From Apostichopus californicus (taxonomy: Eukaryota > Echinodermata > Holothuroidea > Aspidochirotida > Stichopodidae): a stretch of DNA of 28,592 nucleotides. How positions within the stretch are numbered: position 1 is the first letter of the stretch; each line of letters begins with the position of its first letter. Both the position numbers and the translations under genes were made by a program. The stretch covers positions 7,193-35,784 of the forward strand of contig JAIPMN010011094.1 of assembly GCA_020650975.1 (NCBI GenBank). The letters run 5' to 3'. Positions 11,201 through 23,200 of this stretch are shown piece by piece. The notes under the pieces were generated by a model. The model was not told the origin of the DNA, made no database searches, and saw only the letters and a list, made by a program, of their open reading frames with translations.

Positions 11201-14200
11201 CAAGTGTCACAGGGGACAATCGAGGTTGGTCTGGTACAGTGTACCACACACCATACTTAGCCTTATGATTTTACCATGTAACCCCAACCTTAAGCCTTTC
11301 AGTGAAGCCTTCATTGTGTGTTTGTCACAAAGATGAAGTTAAAAAAGGGTTTTAGATTTGCAAAGACATCAAACCATGAAATATACAATTTAATATCATA
11401 TGCCACGTTATTTAGATCAACTCCATTGTTATGTGTTAGAACCAAATGTAAAGGATGAAGAGAGTTTCCATTTGCCGGAACAGGTAGAACATCACAGAAT
11501 TCACGTTAGGTCCATTGATACTCTATGGCCAGAAATGTAAAGTTAAAACAGTTTGTGATTGATAAGAAAAGCAAATTATGCAATGGAGAAACACAAATTG
11601 TTATCGGTTCTTGAAACTGTTTTGTCTTTTTCAGGAAGTTGAAAACAGGAGATATAAGATGCAGATAGAGAATGATCAGCTGAGAGATGAGATGAAGACA
11701 GTGAAAGATGAGGCAGCAAAGAGGGTGCAGGTGAGCAAATCAACTAAAGTTTGTCCTCATACCTTTATAATATTTTCAAGGATGTTGTATCACAAAGCTA
11801 GCAATGAAATATGCCATTGAAATTCCAATCATTGCACTTTCAATCTGTTCCATTTTCTGCTAAGGAAATAGTCTAACTTGTTCTACTTCCAATAAAACCG
11901 AAGAAAATCTTGCCAACTCAAACCCAGTTATTATGCCCCGCTTTGGCTGTGTGAATGTGATTGAATTCACAAGGCTGCCAACAGCAAAGAATTATTACTA
12001 TTAGATGGCTTTCTGAAATACATTTACAGTTCTCTTCCTTAATTTATATTTTCAAAATATTCTCATATTCTTCGGTACCTTTCAACTTCTTCTTGACAGT
12101 ACATGAGGCTTTAGCAGTCTCTGCCCCCAAAGTTCTTTGCTTTATAAACATTCTTAAAGTGTATGTTGATATTTTGGTTCTATTTAACAGTGTTTTGTAG
12201 TTTTAGTTATTATAATAATTCTATATTGACATGCTTATTGAAGTTTCCTTTTTAACCACAGTATTCTGACCAATTTTTTTTAATACAGTACAAAACAGAT
12301 TAATGCTGAATTTTTCTAACATAAAATAGTTCATCTGCATTGAACTGTCTTGGTATAAAATTTTCCCTCCAAATGCTTAAATTACAACAAAAGGTAAATA
12401 ATAGAAATTTGTTGACTGTAATTCTGACATGGTTTATTAAAGGGTCACTGAAAGCAGAAGTGTGAGTTTCATGAAAATTACCAAGAGTTTTGATGACCTC
12501 ACAGATTATTGCATAATTATAACACACTTTTACAAGTAAATGGATAGATTACAGGTTTTCACATATTGGTTAGGAAAAAAATTGTTAGATACTCCAATGA
12601 GTATATTTTTACATTCTCTGTATTATATATTCTCTTTTAAACTTTTGCACAAATGATAATGTAATGATAATCCAACATTTGCCAAATCTGTCTGTTTTTA
12701 CTTTCTACAGGAACTAGAAAAACAAAGACATCAGATATCATCAGAGCTGAGGAAACTTAAGATTGATTTGAATGAACAGGACCAAGCAGCAGGAAGTAGA
12801 ATCAAGGTGATTGATGCTTTCCCCATGTCATATCTTCTCTGACAATTTTTCATTCTCTTCAGTTGCTTGTCAGTCTAAAGAGATCAAAGTTTATCTGTAT
12901 GGATAACATATTAGAATAGAAAATGTAACTAGTATTGTTGAAATGATTAAAGTGGCCTTAGACCTTGTTTATGCTGAGTCAAAGGTACGAGATATCTAAT
13001 CTTAGACACTTTATTAAACCAAGTGCTGATAGTTAGGGGAGAGGTAAACAATCCATTGATATAAAAAGAACATTTTCTATCCTTAAGTGCCCCTTTGCCT
13101 CCTTACTTCCTATTCACTCCTTAACCTCCATTGCCAACTCTCTTTGATAGACCCCTCTGCAAACTTTATCTCCTGCAGCCATTTCATTTCATACTTTCCT
13201 TCATCTCATTTCCCCTTTATTCTGTATAATTTCATTCCATTCATTTTGTCCTGTACAAGCAGTAGTTGCTAAAGTTTTCTAGTATAGTCTTCATTTGGGC
13301 TGTTAAGATTTCAAACACTCTATATAGGCCTAGTCAGATTTAGTCTCAGTTACACAATCGATTCATAACTTCTTTAACTTTTAGCAAAGCTTTACTCAGA
13401 AAACTTTTAAGCTAATACTGAGTTTCATCCAATTTCTTCTTGGAGGATGACAGGGTGCAGTGGAAGGGGTGGGTTGTACTAGAGGATGTGATGACAATGG
13501 GAAGGGGTGGGCAGATTGTTACCATTTTCGTCTTTCAAAAATAGTTTCCATAACTGCCCCTGAGAACAGATGCATGTTTGTTTCTATCAGGTAGCCAAGA
13601 TCAAAGGTTATTTAATCACTCTTTTGTTTGATGCAGAAATTGGAAACCGACATCGCTAGCCACAGAGCTGAGAGGATTGACCTGGTCAAGTCATGCGAAG
13701 CCAAAGAGCCGATCATTGAAGAAAAGTCTCAAAAGATTCATGAACAAGCCATGGTAAGTATTTTAATTAAGCATCGTAAGAGGGGCCAAAGCATCATTTT
13801 CTCAATGGTTTGTGAAAGGTTGGTCAAGTTTCTCACATTCAACAAGACATACCTTTGATTTACTCAGCATTTTTTTTGTTTTTTTTTTGTTATGGGACTA
13901 GAAAAGAACTACCTGTCATCCAAACACAGATGTCTGAGACTCTGAGCTGTATTTGACATGCATCTTTTGCTAACATAGAAGGCTTAGTTCTTCATATGTT
14001 CACATTTTTCCTCTGTGTAATTTATACCTGTTAAAGTTCAAATTTATTTCTCATCAGTTGATAATAATAAAGTAGCTTAACCCTTGATCGACCTCGCGAG
14101 GGGATAATAGCTTTGTTATTATAGAATAGACTACATTTTTTTTGTAAGGATTAGTGGATGAGCATTAAGATGTACGTGTTAAAGAAACAACAATAAAGAA

Positions 14201-17200
14201 AGAAAGAAATGTAAATGCTATATATAGGAGCATGCAACATTATACAAATAATGAATGGTTATGAGTGCAATAGTGCAAATATTTCATGAGTTGAAAGATG
14301 GAATGTTCCATTCAACGAGGCGCAGCCGAGTTGAATGGAACAAATTACATCTTTCAACGAACGAAATATTTGCACTATTGCACGAATGGAAACCATTCAA
14401 TATTTGTTTTATACAACACCTTCAAATTTGGATATAATTGGATGTAAAATGCACTCATGCAACAGATTGTTTTGAACAGACAGGTTTCTCTGCTCTCTTA
14501 TCATTGAAAAAAGTGCTATCAAAAAAGTATAACCCATGGTTCTATTTCATAGAGTGCAATAGAGTGGATTTTGCATGCAATCGACGAGCAATTGGCCAAT
14601 CAAATGGCCGGAATATAATTAGGTGTTGTATAATAGCACTTGTTCCTTCATATGGTTTATACTTAACTTCTCTATCACCACAGACCATCGGTATGCTGCA
14701 AGAGAGGATCAAAGGTCTAGATAAACAGTTGTCAGAAACCATCGCTGGAAAGCATGACCAACTGTATAAAGAACGAAAGCAAATGAAGTAAGTCATTTTC
14801 AAATAGTTACCATTATTCGGAGATAAATCTCTCTGGCATCTCCTTTATGTCAAATTGATAGGTCACTTAAACAGAGGAAAAAAATTATAAAGATAAGATT
14901 TTCTTTCCAAAAGTTACAGTTAACTTTTAGTCCAAATAGTAAATTGATGAATAAGTTACCATATATCGTTTGCTATCAGGTTGACTAGATATTTTCCTAC
15001 TTCAAGTAATATGCCAGTAAATTATTTGAAGGTGGATTTTAAAGTCATTTGAAAGTAACTTTTAGGTCATTTGAAAGTCACTTTCAGGTCATTTGAAATT
15101 GCTGAGGATTTCAGAATCTATGTGATGTCCTACCAAATCCCTCACCCATACAAGTGAAAATCAAATTTTCTCTCTCTCTCTTAATAATTTATCCTAGTTA
15201 CACAATTCATTTGACTCTTTTCATCAATTTTTCAGACAAGCAGAGGAAGAGAAACTAACAGAATTACTGGAAGAAAATGTTGCCTTGGAAACTAAGGCAC
15301 ACCATTTAGAGATGAAGTTGAGTGAAATTCAACTGCAAAGTGAATCTTTGGAAAGGAAGATTACCAAGCAAAATGAAGCTATGCAGAAGGTATTTAGTGG
15401 TTTATTCCTGTTTAAGAAACATCTTTCATTTTTGCTGATCATTATTGAATTTATTTTCAAGTACAATGTTTCAGTTCAACTTTTCAGTAGATGTTTATCT
15501 GCATTGCTATTTCATTTGAAAAGGCATAACCTGCTCAAGGTTGCATTTCAGAGTGACTAAGATTTGCCTAATGATTTTATTACCTCAACAAAGAGTGAAA
15601 CATGTTTTGTTACTAAAAGCAATATATATATATTTGTTTACATTTTTATTTCATGGATTTAGCAATAAATGAGAGATCAAGTTTGATTCAACATAGAGAA
15701 GAAAATACAGTTATTATCTAAATCATCTATTTGCTCATACTTTGGTCTGTGAAGTCCATACACTACTTGTATCAAGTTGGTTATTCCCTAAATGAGTTGA
15801 AGTTTAAATGAAGCTCTAATTCCTTCTTGATCGGTGATATGTTTTTGGATGACGGTTACTCGTTAACCAAAATGAAAAGAGAGGGTGATTTTGTTCATAT
15901 TCCTATTACCTCATCACAAACTGTTAACTTTTTGTCCCAATGCTACCTATCTAACTGAAGCTTTAAGCAGTTTTTGAGTTTATCTTGGCAACTTTTTCAT
16001 ATGATTTGATACTAAAATCCCATAATAGTGCATTTCATTTACCTATTCCAAGCAGAGAAACAAAATTCTGGAAATGTGCTGAAATTTTGTTTTGTATTTC
16101 ACTTGTGGTAAATAATGACATGTAAAATGTTTCGGGGTGACAACAAATGAAAAGAATGAATTCTTATTTGCTAAACTAAGCTTTATTTGGAGAAATCATC
16201 TCTGACAGCACAATCTTGTGTTGAGCAATACTCGGAAGGTATCATCAATTGATCGGAATTAAGTGCACCCTAATTAACATATACAGTTCTGGGCTGAAGC
16301 TCTTACTGTCATCCAGTAATTATACTAACATATACCATAGCAACATTTTGGAATTTCTTGAGTGTAAATAACCATGATTCACTTATAAGGAAGTGAAAAT
16401 TGTGCAAATCTGGTGAAGCAGTAAACAAGGTTGGCGTTACTTTTACTGTAGAATGCATCCAGCTGTTTCACATGTTTCGATGTTCATCAATTTCTCTTAT
16501 GCTACTTTTGATAGGCTCAAGCCTCTGCAGAGGAAGAATTCCTTCGCCTGAAAGAGAGCCATGAAGAGAAATTGAAGGAAGAGAAGGAGATACTGCGAGA
16601 GAAATGTGAGCTGGAAGAAGAAGTGGAAACTTTGACATGCAGAGTGGATGATCTTCAAGTCAAAATAGAGAGGAGAGGTTTGGAAATCAAAGAAGTACTG
16701 GTAAGATGAAAGTAATAAAATCTGACCAAAATATGAATAAATTAACCTCTGATAGGTTAGAAAAATTAACCTCAAATAGAGAACAGGAGATATGTGATTC
16801 GTGTAGTGATTTTACTTGAAATTTAAATTATTTTTATGTACAGAAAAGTGACTGGAATACGTTATCAAAATGATACCACCTTAATTCACTTCTTCAACCA
16901 ATTTTAATTATTCATTAACTCTCGATTTAAATGTTTGGTTTGGATTGTTTTATTTTTAAACCAAATGCACTGCTAAGCTGCTAATTTAAGCCTAATTTGC
17001 TGCATGAAATTAATAATGTGCACAAAATACAATATTTCATATGAAAATTAGTCTTGGTGCGGAAAAAAAATTGTTGTCAAAGAATCCAATGCCTAGGGTA
17101 AAGAGTGGATATGTGATTTGATTAAAAAAATCTTTTCAGTCAAAGGCAAGGTGGATTGCCATATCTTAAAATGTTAATATACAATAAGTTCCTAATCACT

Positions 17201-20200
17201 TAAAATATAAATATTTGTATGATGTGACAGTGTTACTATAAATATAACAGAGGTAAGAAAGTAGAGATTTAACATCAAACTCTTTAACATATTTAATGCA
17301 AGATACAATGCTATGCTGTGGCATCACTTATAATATTTATACAAACATTAATGAAACCTACATAAGTAGCTGACAGTACCAATGGGGGCCATAACTTGGT
17401 CAATTGAATGACGAAAACAAATTAAGAAGTCTCAGCTGAGATTTGAATGAAACCTATATAAGTAGTTGACAGTACCAATGAGGGCCATAACTTAGTCAAT
17501 TTAATGACGAACACAAATTAGGACGTCTCAGCTGAGATTTGAATGAAACCTATATAAGTAGTTGACAGTACCAATGGGGGCCATAATTTAGTCCTGTTAA
17601 TAAAAAATAAAAATTAGGACATCTCAGGCAGAGATTTGAGGTTATTTTCTAGGAATAGAACAGCAAAGCAAATTTTCGTTCTGCTTGTATGTTTTGTCAA
17701 TGTACAATGTTAATGCTTTCTTCTATTAAACATTAAATATTTACAATGAGTCCATGTTTAAACTTGACTTTGAAACTTTGATAGCGAAGATAAATGATAC
17801 TGCCAAAAATGATTTTATAAGAGTAAGTATGAATATTTATAAAAATGAAAATCATCCACTACACAATGAATTGACATCTCTATTGAAAACGACTAACTAT
17901 AATCTAAGAAACAAGTCAATAACTCCCAAATACAGAATATGTGCTTACAAAAATTCATTTGTATACCAAGCTGCTATATATATTCAAAATGGCAAAGTTA
18001 AACCTTTATTTTAATTTTCAGTAATATTCAGTAAATGTGTTTAAATATTTAATTTTCTATACTAATATTCATATTTTAATTTTATGTTTAAATGAACTTT
18101 TTTACTAATTCATCTTCAATTTTCGTAATGTACTTTTGAATTTTTGATGTATAGTAAGTATTGCTAATTTCGGAACACTGCGAATTTCGGACACCCCTAA
18201 GAAATGCACGATTTCACCATGACAACCTACAGGAAGAGCCAAATTTCACCAAAATGTACGAAATGACCCGTGTGCAAGTAAATACTTACATATTTGTCAA
18301 TAAAATGACGGAGATCTATGAAGTCTGTTATAATTACTGAAAGAGCAACTGCGCCACCAATTTTATCACCAGCGCCACACTGTGGGACTGTGTACACGTC
18401 CGAAAATTAGCAATACTCTAGCAAAGAAATACCAGTTCCACAATCACAAGAATCTTCTTGGAATACAACGTGAAAACAGTTTGCAGGAAAGAAAGTTTGG
18501 CCGTGTATCGTAATATAACACACTTCTCCCACCATATCAAGTATATTTTCAGGTGATTTATACCAGAAGATATAGTTTTGGGGTGTTTTAAGGCTTAGGT
18601 GTCCGGAATTAGAAGTGTCCATGCTACTTTATATAATAAACCAAAACTCAATATTGATTTTTTTTTTAATTGATGAGCTTGAGTTAGTAGAAATTTGTAT
18701 GTCTTAAAATAGAAAAGTTGAGAAATTTCTTTCCAGACTTTTGAATTTAATCTGTTGACATATTTTCATCCTACCAGGTCAAAAATATGGACCTAAGAAC
18801 AGATCTGAAGCACGCCAAGAACAAGACTAATAACGAGGTGATCCTATCTAGATCAGAGCTGAGAGAGACAAAGAGGAAACTCCAAGAGGCGGAGGAGACG
18901 TTAGGGGTGATGCAACACACCGAAGAGAACTTAAAAGAGAGGATGCAGGAAGAAGAGAACAGACATTCTGAGATGGAACAACAGCTACATTTAGAGATAC
19001 ATCAACTAAAGGTATCATTTTTAACCTGGAATTTTGTAGACTTTAGCTGAATAAATACCTTGTTAATCTAAAATGCTAGTACTGAGTTAATTTTTTTATA
19101 TAGATGCCCCCGCTTTATTTGAATTTCTATCACATAATTCCAGCATCTGACTTTTATCCTTCATTATGTTAACTTATATAAATCCTCATTTTATATATAA
19201 CAGTGATTTTTCCTTCTTGCACTGTATTAATTTATATATAACAGTCAATTTGTTTATAATTAGCGCATTATATATATATAGTTATTATCATTAGATTCAT
19301 TTTAGCTCGTCGAGGCGGTATGGACTGAAATTGTGTTTGAAAAGTGGTTACAATTTGACCTTCAAACATGGCAGCTAAAAGTTTCTAGCAGTGCAGCAGC
19401 ATATGGATACCACAGTATCTGAAGTCAAAGGGAACTCATAAAGTTACTGTTACACCTTCATACTATAACTATAAGAAGTGCTACAGGGAATACTCAAAAA
19501 CAATAGTAAAAAATATATAATATGTATTACAGAGAAACTTTTATTCAGTCTGATTCTCTTGTAGAAAGTTTGATTTGTCAGAAGTGTAGGGACATCATAT
19601 TACACAATTTACTTTGTTCCTTGCTTACCTGTCTCCCCACAACCTTAGCACCCTCATTCTACCGTGCCTAGAATGTCCTGGTAACCTTTTAATACCGAGC
19701 ACCCTCTACGACTGGCTCCTCCGGTCACCGCCCTTCCGTCTCATTCTACCATCCAAAGTGTCTAGATCGTTATTTTCGCCATTTTACCTTTGTTACCTTG
19801 CTACCTTGTCATGTCACCTTTTTTCTTTCAGGAGAGTAATCGACAGTTACGGTCAACAGCAGACGAACACGAGACAGATCACAGTGTAGAGGTGAGACAA
19901 CTGACCGCTGAACTAGACAGTGTTAGGAGGAGGGTTAAGGAGAAAGAAGAAGCCATGGAGGAGGTGTCAAGACTAGAGATGGAGGCACAAGAGAGGATTA
20001 TACAGGTGGAAGAAGAGAAAGAAAAGGAGATGAGAAGACACAAGAAGGAAAAGAGTGAACTAATGGTATGTACTATGTGGTTTGTAGTGGCCGGGGGGGG
20101 GGGGTTGTGGGGGGAGAGGAGGGAGAAAAGAAGACAAAAGGTGTGAACAAATGGTGTGTATGTATGCTATACTTCATAACGTAGGAGAGTAGATGGGAGG

Positions 20201-23200
20201 GGGGGGGAGTGGAATTGGAATGAGGTAGGAAGCAGAATAGGATTTCAAATATTTCCAACCCCCTTCCCCCCCCCCAAAAAAAAAGAGGAATTGAAAACAT
20301 ATAGCAAATGAACAGACACTACAATAAAACTAACTTGAAACATTATGTTGTATATATTTGTAATCTGATAGCTAGCATTTGATACAAAAGAAAGACAGAT
20401 TTTCTACAGGTGTGTGACCTACGTACATTTACATTTGTTTGTGTTTATAAATTATTTTGAATAGAATTTACCATTGTAATTTAATTAACCAAACACCTGC
20501 CATATAAGTGCTATTGTTAATGGCTCCGTGGGTGGTAACAGGAACTAAAAGAAACATATGTTATCTTTCTTACATTAGTCTATTGCACAATTAGTTTGTC
20601 ATGTACTCCATGTCACTGTAGTTCTTCCCCTCTCCCCATCACCCCACCGCCCATTTACAGGTACCCACTACCCCCTCTATCTATAAATAAATAGCAACTG
20701 AACAAATAAGAGGTGACATACTATGTTGTATAAATGTTTGATCTGAAAGCTTTGCATTCCAGAAAAAACAACAACACACAAATAAAACAGGTGTTACTTT
20801 GACCTACTTTACATTTACTTTGTTTGTGAATATAAATGATTTGAAATAACACTTTATCATAATGAACTAAACACCTGTTGTATCTCCTGAAGTAACTGCT
20901 ATATTGTTAAAAGCTCTGTGGGTGGTAGCAGGGACTTCCTTTTACAGGTACATGTATGTGTGTATGAAACTCTTGTGTTATCCTTTGTTTCCTGTTTCCT
21001 TCTTCACAGAAAGTACATTAATTCTCTGTATATATATTTTCCTTTCCTCATGGTATCATTTGATTGGATCAAGTAATACTAGGCTTATTAATTAAGTGAG
21101 TAGATGATTGGCTATATTTTGATGATGGGTGTGGCCTTGTAAAATATAGTTTTATGTAAGGAAATTGCATTTGTGCCATAGAGATATGTAGCTATGCTAA
21201 GAAAATGTCGGAGTGGCCATAAACATATCATTTATAAATGCAGCCAAATAATTGCTATCTCCTATATGTTCTATGAATGAGCCGTAATACATTCTGACCT
21301 TAGCTCACATGTAGGAATTATGTTGTTGGAATATTGTGTGGATCTGATGTAGCTGATAGTGTTTTCAAAATGAATGAATGCAAAGCACACTTAGTTCTGT
21401 GTCATCACAATCACCTCACTACTATCCATCTCACTTTTATACTGTAGAACTCACCAACTGTTGTTACTCTACGGCACTTCCCTGGCAGAATACCTATGCC
21501 TCGCCTATATTACACACAAAATTTGTTATTGCTGTTAATCTGCTGATTGTACCCTTTTAAGTAAGAAAAAATACTTAACCAGGTCTCCCATGAGACATGT
21601 TATTTCCGAATTCAGCACTTTTCAACATCTGAGAATAATTTATGAGAACAGATTACGTACATGCTAAATTACAAAGGCAATACCAATGACCATCTATGTC
21701 ACTGTGAGCATTGCATGCTTGCTTGAATATTATCCAATGCCTGCATTTAGTCTATTGGAATCTCAAGTATCATACATTCTGAAAATTAAATTTTTACTTA
21801 ATGCTGAAATACTGCATAATTTAATGTTCAAATTTGTGTAACAGTTTTTGCAGGCTCTGATGATATATGTATCTTCTAAAAGAATATGGTTCCTTTTTAT
21901 AAAACCTTTATACATCCTTGCTATTGAACAGTAATTTACCCAGTTTTCATAGCATTTTACTGTTGCAATACCAGCAGAATTCTTACCCGTTGAATACTCT
22001 CGCAAATATTCACTTACAGTGCATAAATGAGGGGTTCCCTAACTGGGGTGCATGAACCTTCAGGGGGTGCGTGAGTCCATCCCAGGGGGTTCGTGATACG
22101 TTTCTGAAAGTCAAAACTAGAGTCCGTTTTGTTGAACTAAAATCTGATATATCATATAATTTAGTAATGTACAAAAGTCGCACCCATCGACAAATTTTTT
22201 CGCATTCGATACGCATATGTTGCCATAGAAGTACCGTACCGTGCATGTGATAAATAACTGAATTATGAAACAGACACAGGCCGCATGACTTTGGGGAAGT
22301 TGGTGTACGCATGACAGTACGTCGTGAAGATAAAGAGCTGATCTGATCTTGAAGTTACCAATAAATATTTGTTCATCTCTTGTTTTTTTCATTACAATAT
22401 TACACTATGAACTTGATCTTTTACGAAGCACTGTTATGCGTATTACAGTATAATAATGACTCACATCGTGTCTCGAAAAGTTGGGGGTTCGTGGGGGTTC
22501 GTGGGGGTTAAATTTAGGGAAACCCTGGCATAAATAATAGTCATTTCCTTCAGTCCAGTATTAGTCCTGATATAATATTTCAAAGACATAGTTTAGACTG
22601 GTTTCATTTCCTTCTTGCAGGAGAAACTAGAGGAGAGGAAACAAGAACAAGAGAGGATCCAGGCTGAGATCTCCTTTGGTATATCTGAGCTAGAGGCAGA
22701 GCTGTCAAAGGTCAACAGGAAACTAAAGGCTGCCGAAGGAACCATACAGGAACTCAAGGAGAGCGAAGACCAGTTAAGGTCAAAGGTCAAATCTCTAGAG
22801 CTATCAGAGAGAGAAGCCGATCAAGAAAGGAAAGAGTTGGTTGAATTAAAGGTACAAAATATGTAAAGGATTTCTTTTCCCCTTAAGTTGTGCTATGATT
22901 GTGTCGGATTTAACCAAGTTTTTTGCATCTGGTTTTCTAAAAAATTTCTAAAAAATATAAAAACTACATAATTTTACCGAAAGTGTCTTTAGATGGCACT
23001 CGATCAAACTAATGAACACAGTCTACTTTTTATTTATATCCTTCATTTGTAGATGTATTTTGGGACTATTAATGAATCTTCCATTTGAATCAAATTATTA
23101 TGTATCATTATAACACTTTTTGCATTAAATGGCCTATTATTTATCACATGCCCCACCACCCCCCCCCCCTCTCCCAAATGGACCAAATGGACAAATTGAC

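Larger units (their letters stand above)
13754..14683 (+). other. Intron 12 with foldback element
   Basis: A 930-bp phase-0 intron, more than 40% of it inverted-repeat DNA (14239-14637). A 10-bp palindrome cctcgcgagg lies at 14092-14101 and a short gaaa run near 14198-14209. Confidence 0.75.
16701..18777 (+). other. Intron 15, repeat-rich
   Basis: A 2077-bp phase-0 intron that carries, in order, the 96-bp tandem repeat, the LINE relic and family A copy 2. The first 650 bases are A+T-rich with no recognised element. Confidence 0.75.
20066..22620 (+). other. Intron 17, longest in window
   Basis: A 2555-bp phase-0 intron that contains the homopolymer cluster, the 246-bp duplication and the 499-bp hAT MITE. 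Between 20940 and 22020 I see no element or gene. Confidence 0.75.

Noticed and set aside
14092-14101. Palindrome cctcgcgagg as an operator or transposon end
   Set aside because: It is too short, has no matching second copy nearby, and sits in an intron of an animal gene.
14438-14791. 117-codon plus-strand ORF overlapping exon 13
   Set aside because: Only its last 35 residues are coiled coil and in the gene's frame; the earlier part is inverted-repeat DNA read through before the splice acceptor at 14683.
15390-15560. Extension of exon 14 past its donor (open for 170 bases)
   Set aside because: The sequence becomes Phe/Leu/Ser-rich and hydrophobic, unlike the rest of the protein, and the next exon joins in frame with the GT donor at 15390.
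17350-17638. Idea that the 96-bp tandem repeat is a decayed copy of the 96-nt exons
   Set aside because: No shared words with exons 6-11, stops in all frames, and no splice signals at unit borders.
20073-20300. Minus-strand 75-codon ORF rich in Pro and Ser
   Set aside because: It is made by the G/C homopolymer cluster and has no coding signature.
22010-22392. Two overlapping minus-strand ORFs of about 91-100 codons
   Set aside because: They lie inside the hAT MITE, have no known domain and are Cys/His-rich only by chance of the repeat sequence.
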